Positions 34,201 to 46,535 of a stretch of DNA of 64,000 bases are shown here, in pieces. The notes below the pieces were generated by a model. The model ran no database searches and had not been told where the DNA came from. It saw only the letters and a program-made list of their open reading frames with translations. How positions within the stretch are numbered: the stretch's first letter is position 1; every line of letters begins with the position of its first letter. A program made the position numbers and the translations under genes. Origin of the DNA: Gavia stellata (lineage: Eukaryota; Chordata; Aves; Gaviiformes; Gaviidae); the NCBI RefSeq assembly GCF_030936135.1, contig NC_082618.1:8653034-8717033 (forward strand). Direction: 5' to 3'.

Positions 34201-37028
34201 CTTCCCAGCTGGCCGTGCTGCCGCTGCGTGGCTGTGAGGAGAGCCACTGGTGACTGCCGGGGGATCTGCCTCCTGTCCAGGGAGCAGTGGAGAGATGCTG
34301 GTGCTTAAAGTCAAGCTGGTCCCATTTATCCTTTCCCCAGGGAATGGGAAGCAGGGTGATGTGGGTCCTCTGGAAGAGATGGTTGGGTCAGTTACCTGTT
34401 ACTCAGAGATGCCCAAACCAGTGCTCTGCCAGCAGGGTTTCTTTGTTTAATTTGAACATTACTACACCATCAGTTTAAATCCAGGACTCTGGAAGGCCAG
34501 TGGGGCTCCTCTGCTCAGAGAACGCCTCGGGAGGCTTCCCCTGCAGGAAACGGACACGTTTCTCCATGGAGACCCAGGGCTGCAGCACCAAACAGGCTGC
34601 GACCCAGTATGCGTAGCCCGGGGGGAAGATGGAGCCAGTCTGAGGCATCCCGGGAAGCACGGGGTGAGAAGAGTGCAGGCTTTGTGCTGGCTTCTGAACC
34701 TCATCCCTGCATAAAAGAGCCTCTTCTCTGCTGAAGTATGGTACAGCCACTTAAATTAATGAAATCAGTGTCCTGGGATGAGAAATCTCCTCCTAGGATA
34801 CCAGCACAGGGAAAACTGGGGTTGTATATAGAGTAATGTGACTAATATCATAAGCATGAGCTCAGCCCATCCAGAAGTGTGTGTGCTCGTGTCTGTGACC
34901 AGAAATACAGCTGTTCTTGTCCCCGGGGAAAACTTGCCCAAGGATCTGACAAATTTGAAGACACATTAATTGAACTAAGCTTAAAAAACTCACACTGTCT
35001 CTCTCTTTTGTTAAGGGTGGTGTGATAGGAATTCAGATTGAATGGAACTGTGATCTTGATAAAGCCCCTTCTGAATGTAATCCTCACTATTCTTTTAGCC
35101 GGCTGGATAGCAAGTTTGCAGAAAAGTCCATCTCTTCTGGGTACAACTTCAGGTAAGTAAAGAAGAGAATACGATGCAGTACCGCAGTCAGGCTGAGCTG
35201 GTTTGACCTGAAGGCATTAGAGGTTGGCAGTGAAATAGTACCAGATCATGCCGGGCACTGCCCCAGCCAAACACACCACTTCAGCAGAGGAGGGGAGGGA
35301 GGAAGTCACGCTCATGGCAAGCTAAAGGTGTTTTAGTTGGGGAATGGATCTGTTTGAACAGATAGGTGAATTCAGATGCGTTCTTGTGTGTGTGGGCAGA
35401 TTATGGAATTAAAATCAGCATTGTTGTATTCCAGGTTTGCCAAATATTACCGGGATGCTGAGGGAGTCGACTACCGGACGCTCATGAAAGCATATGGAAT
35501 CCGCTTTGATGTGATGGTGAATGGCAAGGTGAGGTCCCAGGCCAGAGTATTTCAGAGGGTGGAGAGAAAAAAGGTGGGGGACATTTCCCAGTGGGAAGGC
35601 AGCTCTGGGATGAGAACAGCCTCTCTGGCTTGTCGTATGAAAGGGCTCTTGCCGTTCATCCACGTGGAGCTAACCCTACGTAAGAAAGGAGCTGACCTGG
35701 AGTGCAGATGAGTCTGTATCTCTTCTACCTAAAAAGAGGCTCATGTAAAGTCGGACAGAAGTAAATATGCCCCAGAGACTTGTTTTTCATGCATATGTAC
35801 TGCAGAAAAAAGAAGCCTAATCCAGGGATGACGCAAGCGCAGAAATGCAGCCATGGACAGTTGGATCTGAGACACGCACAGACCTTTAGCCTCCAAGATT
35901 GTTCACTGCAAATCTTCTATGGTTGTGCCTGCTTGTTGCTAACAAAACACGCCCACAGGCACTAGTAGCTTCCCCTGTGTAATACCACACCCTTAAGTTT
36001 GTTTCTTGGGCCGTTCTTTCACGGAATACTTCATGGCCTTTTTTTTTTTTTTTTAGGCTGGGAAATTTAACATCATTCCCACCATTATCAATATCGGTTC
36101 GGGGCTTGCTCTCATGGGAGCGGTAAGTGAATGTATTTTATTGAAGTAACATATTGGCACACAGATCCCTCATTTAGCTGTTATGAGGATAAAATGGGAC
36201 AGTTGGTTTATATCTTCTCCAGCAGAATTTTTGCTACTGTCAGGTGTGTGTCTGTGTCCTGTCTTAGGCATTTGTTAATGTACCTTGTAGTCTAAATACC
36301 CCTAAGATTACATGGAGTATGAAGGAAAATACAGCTCCTACAACTTGCTCTTCTTTAATTAATGCTCATTGCTAATTAGATCAGACACTTCCTCTTCTAC
36401 TCCAAAGATAAAACACAAGTTCTTTCTGTTTTCAGGGAGCTTTCTTCTGTGACCTGGTGCTGCTGTATCTGATTAAAAAGAGCAACTTTTATCGAGGCAA
36501 AAAGTACGAGGAAGTAAAGTAAGTGGGCTTGGCTTTTGTGTTTAAATGTAATGGCTTTATTGTCATGACTAATAGAAAGAGAAGGAGATACGGGAAGACG
36601 GTAAACATTAATGGCAAACAAAGGCCAATTCCAGGAAATTATATTCCTCCAAATGAGTTTAGCCAAGTTCCTCCCTTCCTCTGTAATTTAGTGCTGCAGT
36701 TAGCTGGGGAGCAAAGGAGGCTGCTGTGTCATGGTTGGACTATAAATGGCTTTGCACTGTCGGTCCATAATGACTGCAGATGGAACTGGGGCAGCTCCAG
36801 AGCCTCAGGAATCTGAGAACTGGGGCTTTGTACGGAGGGTGACGGCCTTTGTGGTAAGGTGTGGCAGGCCTGGCTGGGAACCTCTTGCCCGCATTGCTTC
36901 CTGAAACAGAAATAGCCTGCTTGCCTCATCTCACCTTTGCTTGTTTCCTCAGGTCCAGTTCCAGGAAATCGTTATCTAGCCCTACGCTGAACGGGAATCA
37001 GAGCCCTGACCAGCTCGGTGGGCTCTAG
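25243..37028 (+). CDS. P2RX5: P2X purinoceptor 5, ATP-gated cation channel, 12 coding exons
   Basis: Trimeric plasma-membrane channel opened by extracellular ATP. Exons: 25243-25379, 27727-27877, 31109-31180, 32228-32303, 32656-32752, 33132-33212, 34035-34173, 35016-35152, 35435-35528, 36057-36122, 36436-36518, 36953-37028, giving 402 residues with all phases consistent. The start [20 protein letters not shown] matches the family. The first membrane helix is at about 30-50. ATP-contact residues are present: Lys69 and Lys71 in KLKGVAFTN, Asn295-Phe296-Arg297 in GYNFR, and Lys315 in LMKAYG. Ten ectodomain cysteines were counted, the full set of five disulfides. The second helix is at about 332-363 and is followed by the membrane-retention motif YRGKK (369-373). 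The cytoplasmic tail is short and Ser-rich and ends GGL. The human form with exon 10 is 444 residues, so this tail is shorter. Confidence 0.97.
25380..27726 (+). other. P2RX5: P2RX5 intron 1
   Basis: A 2.3 kb intron between the exon for the N-terminus and first helix (ends LAYLVG) and the exon starting [10 protein letters not shown]. Donor GTAAGA and acceptor TTTGCAG. No further coding sequence, RNA gene or clear repeat was recognised. Open frames here are unrelated to P2X or other known families. Confidence 0.7.
36057..36122 (+). other. P2RX5: P2RX5 exon 10 (start of second membrane helix), intact
   Basis: A 22-codon exon (residues 329-350) containing [18 protein letters not shown], bounded by TTTTAG and GTAAGT, phase 0 on both sides. 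In most humans this exon is skipped because of a splice-site variant, which yields a poorly functional protein. Here acceptor, donor and frame all look normal, so a full-length channel is expected. Confidence 0.9.
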
Positions 37029-39367
37029 GCGCAGCGATGGCTCTGCCAGCTGGACTCGTGTTCCAGGGAAACCACGCAGGTGTGACGTCACACCAGGATT
37101 GGGGGGTGGAGATACCCCAGATCAGATCTACTGTCTATTATCGGGATTACCAGAGGAAAAAAAAAGTCCTTTAAAGACCGCCCTTCTTTCCCTGAGATGT
37201 TCTCTGGTATCCTGAGCCTGCAACAGTGTGTCATCACTACGGATTTATAAAAGGTTTTTATAAAAGGAAAAAGAAGGCACCAAATGAATGTTTTTATATC
37301 TATTGATAGATATATCTGTACCTACGTCAATAGCCAGCGTTACCCCGCGCTTTGCTTCCATGTGCGCAAGAGCCGTGATGTGAAACACCGCTGGCGTGTT
37401 GAGGAGGGCTGAGGCTGAGATTCAACCTGTCTCCCGCTCCACTGGCTTGCGGCCACCGCTTCCGCCTCTCACTTGTGTTACACGCAAGATCAGATGTAAA
37501 GCAGCAGGACTGCTCTTGTCAGGAAGCACAATGAAATGCCGCATTTCAGCAGCTCTCAGAGCCCGGGGCTTGTTATCCTGCAATGCCCGTGCTGACCGGG
37601 CCTGTGTCAGAGCGGGGGCAATTACTCTTGCTGCGAGGTGTGTGTAACCATTAGGGCTAGAAATGGTGCTCCTCCAGGAAAAGCCTTCGCAAGAGCTGCA
37701 ACAAGGTGCTCCGCTCATCTCGGGAGTGGCAGGAGAAGGTCCTGCCGCAGCTCTGAATGGAGAGTCGGTTCAGCCGTGGCTGGGTCCCAGCTACCCACTG
37801 TCTCTATTTGTAGCTGGCCCAGAGAACCGACATTTCAGAGCACAGAACAGGTAACAGCAGACAGAGGAGTATTTTGAAGCAAGGCAGGGACAGATGTTTT
37901 TGTGGTTGGTAGTGGGGGGGAAAGGGGGTTAGCGCACTGGAAAGCAACGTGGCACTAGGAGTATCTGCACGGAGATGGCCTTGGGGTCTCCCTCCTTTGT
38001 TCAGTGGCTGATTTAATTCGCTCGGGGTTGTCCTTTCTGCATCACTTACCCATTCATTGCTCACGGTGGGGAGAGATCGGGATGGGGCTTAACGCTTCTG
38101 CCGTTTTTCAGAGTACCCTGAACTGTACTGCAGAGACTGAAAAGGGGAGCTCTGTCAGGTGAAACAGACCTTGCCAGGGTCTTCCAAATATACCAACAAG
38201 AAAGGCGGATGTCCACTACTTCAAAACCCTGATTAACTTACAAGAACTACTAGTGCTTCTTTGTTTCTCAATAGAGAAATGTCTCATTGCAGCCCATTCT
38301 GTGAATTTCTGCTCATGTGGGGGTGCAACTAACCTCAGAAAAGTGCATCTAGAATATCATTGTTTAAAGTTTGCATTTGTTTGAGCTGACAGGAACTGAC
38401 TCACCAGCTCCTGAAGACAGTGGGTGGATAAATATTCCTGCCTCATCTAAAGCTTCCACATCGTGGCTTGGTACAAACTGATCACTGTTCTGTAAATGCT
38501 GCCAGGTCGCCATGGTAAAGATTAAGTGTTTCTGTGCACTCTTCGAATACCAAGATTTAAAGGACTCCTGCTGCAGTGTCCTTATGTACTGCTAGGACAG
38601 CTGTAGTGGTGGCGTTACAGAGAGATGCTGTGATCGAGCGTTCTGCACAAATGGAAACGGTGAGCTGTGCTCACCTTTGCTTTAATGTCTTTAAGGTGGT
38701 TACTCCAAGGTACAGGTGGATTCCAAATTAAAATTCTACTCCGAATTCAGCCATGGATAGCAACCCCCACCCAGTCTAGTCCCCTCCCTCTGCTTCTGTG
38801 CAGATGCAAGTAATTATTGAGTCAAACATTTAGCTAGAAAATAAACAGTGGACTTAATAGCTTAGGATAAGCTGCATACCTCTGATGCTATAATCACATC
38901 CAAAGCCTCTTCTCTTCGTGCCAGAAGTCTCTCCTCTAGGCGAACAAGTTAACGTGTATAACTGACCTGCCAATCAAACAGCACCGGCTTTTGACTGTCA
39001 AGAGCTTAATTCTATTTGAATAATTTCTAGATGGTGAAACCCCACGTGACTTAGGCCCAGGCACAGCGTGTGGAGACCAAGCAGTTCATAACACATAAAG
39101 TTTCTGTGCTCTACTGAAACCCATGTTTCAACTCGACAAAACAATATCCTCTTGTTAGATGACCAAAGTGATTTTGTGAATTTAAGTCTTCAGGGGCTTC
39201 AGGCCTCTAAAATTCCCTTGAATATTTCCCTTCTTTATACCCTCTGTTTAACACAATTCCTACACCCACTGCTGTTGATAAAACATAACCAGATTCCTCC
39301 TCAGGAGCTTGTTTCTTTGACTTTGATTTTTTTTTCTCCTTGTTTGTATTTCATGTACAGCAATAAA
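37029..39367 (+). other. P2RX5: P2RX5 3' UTR and flank
   Basis: No coding sequence is recognisable. Two plus-strand AATAAA hexamers, at 38839-38844 and 39362-39367, are the plausible 3' end signals. The interval is partly G/C-rich near 37370-37660 without a gene match. Convergent EMC6 transcription ends nearby, so the two 3' ends may approach or overlap. Confidence 0.45.
38839..38844 (+). terminator. P2RX5: Candidate poly(A) signal of P2RX5
   Basis: Canonical AATAAA 1.8 kb after the stop. A second one lies at 39362-39367. Which one is used cannot be decided by reading. Confidence 0.4.
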
Positions 39368-39786
39368 ATTTCTCACTTTAGGGCAATGCTCTCCAAGACT
39401 CTTCTGTACAGTGTGTTTTTTAGGTTGCGCACACCACCACCTCTTTGTGATACATACTTACCGTAAGCAAGTCAATTGAACACTAAGTTTGCACAAGCAG
39501 GTCTACAGCAAAGATATTACCTGTACAGTGGGGGACTGAATTTTCCTTTCCATTCCTGCCAGAGACATACGGAACCACACAAGGCCCTGCTCAATGACAG
39601 ACAATGCCAATCGGCTTACAAGTGTGTTCAGTACAGACCGAGCTGGCAGGTACCAAGGCGCTGCGCTCACTTGATTGCGTTTTATTGGACACAATGGCAC
39701 TAAGAAAGGAGCAAAGCGTGTGACTTGTGAGAGCATTACTTATCGACTTTTGTATACACCAGTGAAGAGCATCTGTGACAATGTCA

Positions 39787-39792
39787 TTTATT
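39787..39792 (-). terminator. EMC6: Candidate poly(A) signal of EMC6 (AATAAA on the minus strand)
   Basis: TTTATT on the plus strand, about 540 bases past the EMC6 stop. A closer ATTAAA variant on the minus strand lies at 40150-40155. Both are in the right direction for EMC6. Confidence 0.4.
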
Positions 39793-40328
39793 GATAGTGT
39801 GTACATATAGCAATTGTGGAAATAACGTTTGCATTAGCAACTCAGTTACATTTCTGTGCCAAACCTTTATATGCGCTTAATTACATGCTACTGTGCAGTA
39901 TTTCCTGGTCTCAGTGGATTATTTTTTAAGAGTGCTGTGTTACACACTGCTTTCATCAGTGTTTGTGCATAGAGACAGGCAGCAAATCTAGAAGGGACTG
40001 TAATTGTTACGTCTTTTCCAAAACGCAAAGGATACGAGGGACTACATTAACCAAAACCCACGGCTGTGCCTGCAATTAGGGACAGAAGTTATTCCTTAAC
40101 AACCAAACACATTTTCATGGGAGGCATCCAAGCGGTGTTTCACATTCAGTTTAATTAGAACAGTACTACGGATTCATTTGTACTTGGACATAATTTAGTG
40201 ACAGTATTAACAATACAAGCGATGAACAACAGTTTAAAAGGTAAGCTGGCCTAGTTGTGTAGATGATTTTGGCAACAGTCCTCCTGCTTCATTAAAAACC
40301 ACTGCAGCTCAGGTGGCTCCTAGTTGTT

Positions 40329-41920
<1,592 letters not shown>

Positions 41921-42234
41921 GATGAGCACCTGCTTTGCCTAGGTGGGCTCGAGGCAGTAGAGCTTCCGAAGAACGTTAACTGCCTTCATCAGCCAACAGT
42001 GCGAGCAGGGGGCTCTGTCGCTCCTTCCACAAGCCAGGGTGCTAAACTGAATCCTGCTTGGGGGGGTGTGACGTTAACCCGGCCGAAGTGTGCCGTGCCA
42101 CTGCCAGCCGGGTACGAGCAGAGAGCCCTGCGGCTGGGGCAGCTGTCCTGCTGTGGCCACGCAGGCTGTACCCCAGGGAGAGCCTGAGCCCAGCACGCCT
42201 CAAGAAGCTCACCGTCTGACAGGGCTGTTCGAGA

Positions 42235-42334
42235 AGAATCATGGAACGGTTTGCGTTGGAAGGGACCTTTAAAGGTCATCTAGTCCAACCTGCCTGCAGT
42301 GAGCAGGGACATCTTCCCCTAGGTCAGGTTGAAG
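42235..42334 (-). mobile_element. CR1-type LINE fragment, 3' end, reverse orientation
   Basis: The bases GAATCATGGAACGGTTT, GTTGGAAGGGACCTTTAAAG, TCATCTAGTCCAACC and GAGCAGGGACATCTTC follow in order. This is the well-known terminal segment of avian/reptilian CR1 retrotransposons read from its 3' end, so the element is inserted on the minus strand in TAX1BP3 intron 1. Only about 100 bases are recognisable, as expected for the usual 5'-truncated copies. It contains no coding sequence. Confidence 0.85.
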
Positions 42335-43910
42335 AACCTTTTGAGTGGTTATTGTTTCAGTTAAGACCGTGGCTTTGAATCTTGGCTCAAGAATTGTACA
42401 AGCTGGTATCTCTACAGTACTTAAATAATGAGTAAAGCTTGTCAGATGCCTGCGTTCATCAGACAGTAAGGAACATGTCTCTGGGTTACGAAAGTGTGTT
42501 GATAACTTATCTTAAAGAACCATCCTAATAATAGGTTGTTATTTCCACTGATAGAGCTAGGCCAGGAACACAAGGCATGTGGATAAAGAGCAAGATGAGT
42601 CTAGCTAGGACTGACTGCTAGTTATCAAGATGTGACTCATGTTTAAAGAGACCTGCTCTCTTTTTAGTGTTTTCCCATTGTATCTCTGGGCAGCGGTAAA
42701 GCGCTGAGTAGCTAAGGAGCTTGGCTGTGTCATGGCACGAGCGCCCTTGGGATGAGCTTGCAGATGGCTTCCTGTCCTGCTGTCTTGTGGTAGGGCTGAG
42801 CCAACTGTCAACACCAAGGCTGCGTGTGACTGACAGACAGCAAGTGCCACGTGATAGTTCTGTGCTGCCACGGGGTTTTAGAGCTGTCTGCCTGCAGTAT
42901 GTAAGCTTACTGAGCTGTGATGCAGCCTGCTCGGGTAGGTTTACTATCTAACTGAGTCTTAAGTATCTGTGTCTCGAGATTTCTTCCAGTGACCACAATA
43001 CTCAGCTATTTTATCTTTTTCTCTTTTCAGCAAAGAATTGAAATACATAAGCTTCGTCAAGGTGACAATTTGATTCTGGGATTCAGCATTGGAGGTGGCA
43101 TTGATCAGGATCCTACTCAGAATCCTTTCTCTGAAGACAAGACCGACAAGGTCAGATGCTCTTTGTTTTCTGTAGCAGCTATCTCTGCAAAAGACAGCGC
43201 ATATCCAGCTCACCCTGCAAGCTCTACTCACTCGCGTCTCTATTCCATCTTTTCGCATAGCTGACTACTAAGGTTACTCTGTTGCCATGTTATCATTTGC
43301 AGAGTAAGCTTGTTTTAAGTTAGCTCTCCACCTTTTCTATTTTCCAACATTGCGCAAACCTGTTTTGAACCAGAATCCTGTAATACAGTACAAATTATTT
43401 TTACATTGTCAGTAGAATGGCCCTTGAGTATTTAATGCTCCCACGCTTAGTAAATGAATGCTTTTTTTTTTCCAGGGTATCTATGTAACAAGGGTGACAG
43501 AAGGAGGCCCAGCAGAAGTTGCAGGACTTCAGATTGGAGATAAGATCATGCAGGTAAACAAGATAAGACAAGTACCAATGTAGCACTAAGCGCACACTAC
43601 AGAGAAGTTTCTGCTGGGGGAAATACTGTCTTCTGGGTACCTTCCAGGACAGTTTGTAGGCTTATAAACAAACTGAGCTGTGGCATAAGCATATCTACTA
43701 CATAGTTCTGACAGAACAGTTACAGGACACCTGTGAGTCCCTGCACCTGCCTCATTTTATGTTTTTTCCTAGGTGAACGGCTGGGATATGACAATGGTGA
43801 CCCACGACCAAGCTAGGAAGAGGCTGACAAAAAGGAACGAAGAAGTGGTACGGCTGCTGGTGACCAGGCAATCTCTGCAGAAAGCTGTGCAACAATCCAT
43901 GATGTCCTAA

Positions 43911-45365
43911 TCAATTGTCAAATTGGGGAAGGGTTGGGGAGGGAGATATATAGACTGATATCAAGCAAGGAAGCAAATACTAGACCTGAGCAGGTTGTCT
44001 GGAAGGAGTGCATGTTCCCAACTGTGGTAAACACTTTTTTTTCCTTTCTCTGGTGTAACTGGCAGTAGTAAACCACTAGTCCCCCAGCAAGAGTGCCTCT
44101 CTAAAAGTCTTCCCTGCAGGTACGTGGTAAGACTTTATTGTAGTCATGGCTTTCAGGAGGACAGGACAACCCTAGTTATCTACGGAAGCAACTGGAAAAG
44201 CCTTAACTTTGACAGGATTCTTTTGTAGCACAAAAGCTTCCTATTTTAAGAGGAAATGTGGCTTCCATTGTGGAACATGAGGGTTTGCTGTGCTTCAGCT
44301 TACAGAAGTGAGCTGTCCTGTCCTCTCATGCTTATCAAGTTAAAATGCCAGAATTAAGAGTCACATGCTGCTGTGGGGAGGAGCACTGTACTAATCCCAC
44401 ATTGTGTGCTAGCTAGACAGTATGCTGAAGGGTTTGGGGCATTACGGTTTTCTGCAAAGATTCCCTGTACAAAGCAGCCTCTTCAGACAAGAAACAAGTA
44501 ACACAGAAGTGTTAAATCAATGCCTGTGAAGTACACTAGAAGTTCATAGACACTACAGTTCAACTTCACTGTCAGAGTAAAACCTTAATTCTGCCTGTTC
44601 CTGAGTAATTTGTAACATCAAATGAATCAAGTTTAAATGAAAGGAATATGGAGCAGGTAAAGAAAACACTGTTGCTGAACTTACCAAAAGAACTGCTTGT
44701 AGCTGTAGAGTCTTCAGGTCTTCATTCCACTTCTATCAGACTTGAAATGGGAGGGGTGGATTTTGGTCTGTCTTCTAGAAGACTTTGCTTAAATCACTCA
44801 TTTATTGGATGGAAGAGATGAATATGCCAGTAATTTGCAAAAGTGCCTCTTGACCAAATTTGAACTTCTCATAAGATACTAAGTTGTTCAAATCAATGTG
44901 CCACAGGATTTAAGAGTCTTGCTGCAACACTAAGTTAATTATCTAGCATCCTACTGGTTTGTTAACCAGCTAGCTTTACAATTATCCGAAAACTGGAGTT
45001 CTTAATTCCCTTCAGTTGATTTATACATATCTATACTTTTCTTAAGCAGTCTTCAGGTAAGCTGTTGTAAATAGAACACGAGGAGGTGGCAGACTAACTT
45101 ATTCAGTACATTACTGCTGTGCCATGTACGTATGTTGTGATTAATGCATCTCAGACTGTTCTGTACACACCAGCAGATGCCTATTTACCATTTTTGTATC
45201 TATGGAATTATTACAATACTGCTTTTGAATTTTGTAACTTAAGAATTTAGTGGTGGTAAATTTTAAGGCTTTCAAGTTGAAGTTATTTTTGTTACTATAA
45301 AGATACACTGCTATTTGTACTGCTATTTCACTTGATTTTACACACAATAAAACAAAGTTGGATTT
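43911..45365 (+). other. TAX1BP3: TAX1BP3 3' UTR
   Basis: A/T-balanced, non-coding, running from the stop at 43908-43910 to a canonical AATAAA at 45346-45351. No other gene or repeat is recognised within it. Length about 1.4 kb. Confidence 0.65.
45346..45351 (+). terminator. TAX1BP3: Poly(A) signal of TAX1BP3
   Basis: Canonical AATAAA followed by a T/G-rich element (GTTGGATTTCCTGAGCTGTTT). It is the first clear AATAAA after the stop codon. Confidence 0.6.
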
Positions 45366-46535
45366 CCTGAGCTGTTTCTCCTTACATTTAAGAATACCAC
45401 ATCACTTGCACGCCTCCAGCTGACACCTTTTTTTCTGGCTTGAAGTGGACTGTGGACTACATCAACACAACACAGCCTGAGGTTAGTAAGGTCTCATTTC
45501 ACTGGGGGGTATTTGCACTGTTAGCTGTCAAACCTCACCTGGTCTCTAGCAGGGGGAGAAGGGGTTCTAGTTTTCCTTAGGCTGACGCTCAGTAAGGCAG
45601 AGTAGCTTTTGAGCATTCAAGTACAAATGCATGGATTCCCTTCTAGTTCTTTTAAAGGGTATAATGCTTACCTTCAAGTAATTCAAGATCTTGATCTCTA
45701 CCTAGAACATAACACATGTAGTTAGAAAGTTGCCTGGGAACAAAAACATGTTTAATCATGGGGCTGTTAATCAACACAATCCACTTAGAAATAATCTCTT
45801 TAATAAATCTTTAATCTTTACCATCCACCATTTAGTATTCAAGGCATGTCAGTAGAACTGAGCAAAATGAAGTTAGTGCACTAGAAGTATTCAGGTAAAT
45901 TTGAGTACTTGTCTTAGCACCTTTGAAAGAGCTTTCAGTGAAATAAGAATATAGTTTCTGCTGCTTCTCAGTATTTTTTTAATAAAGAGTTCAGGTTCTA
46001 ATAGTTTTCTATTTGCTACCAACCTCATTCTTTTATATACCACTACAGCTGTTAAACAGCCAACCTGAGTGGTGTTCTACTGTGATCTGTCTGTGAGGAG
46101 TCAGCAGCAGCACTTACATCCACACACAGTGTTCAGTCATTACATTAAAATACTAAGTGGTTGCTTAGACATGATCTCAGATTTTTGGAAGCCGTAACTC
46201 TGCTCTTTGTGCTTCACTTCCACTCAGAAAGACAGCACTCTGGTCTTTATCTCTCCTGTTGTTAATGGAAAGAGCCATATGTTGCTTGGACAGCTCATGC
46301 TAAACTGTCTTCGCAGCTTCAACAGGCATGAGTCTTCCATTTGCAAGTGGTGGCTAGATAGCTTGCTGTCCTTTAAGGCATCTGGCAATCAGCACTTGGC
46401 AAGGCAACAGCTTGTTTTCCATACCAGAGAGGATCAAAGTATAAACAGAGATCAGAACTGGCAGCAGGCATCTTGAAAGCCCTCAGCCAGGGTAGGGGCA
46501 AGTTCAATTTAAAGTTTTTGTCTTCACAAGTGATG
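45366..46535 (-). other. CTNS: CTNS 3' UTR and convergent junction with TAX1BP3
   Basis: Non-coding stretch between the TAX1BP3 poly(A) signal and the CTNS stop. On the minus strand ATTAAA-type hexamers occur at 45799-45804 and 45810-45815, which are candidate CTNS 3' ends. The two genes are tail to tail. No additional gene was seen. Confidence 0.4.
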
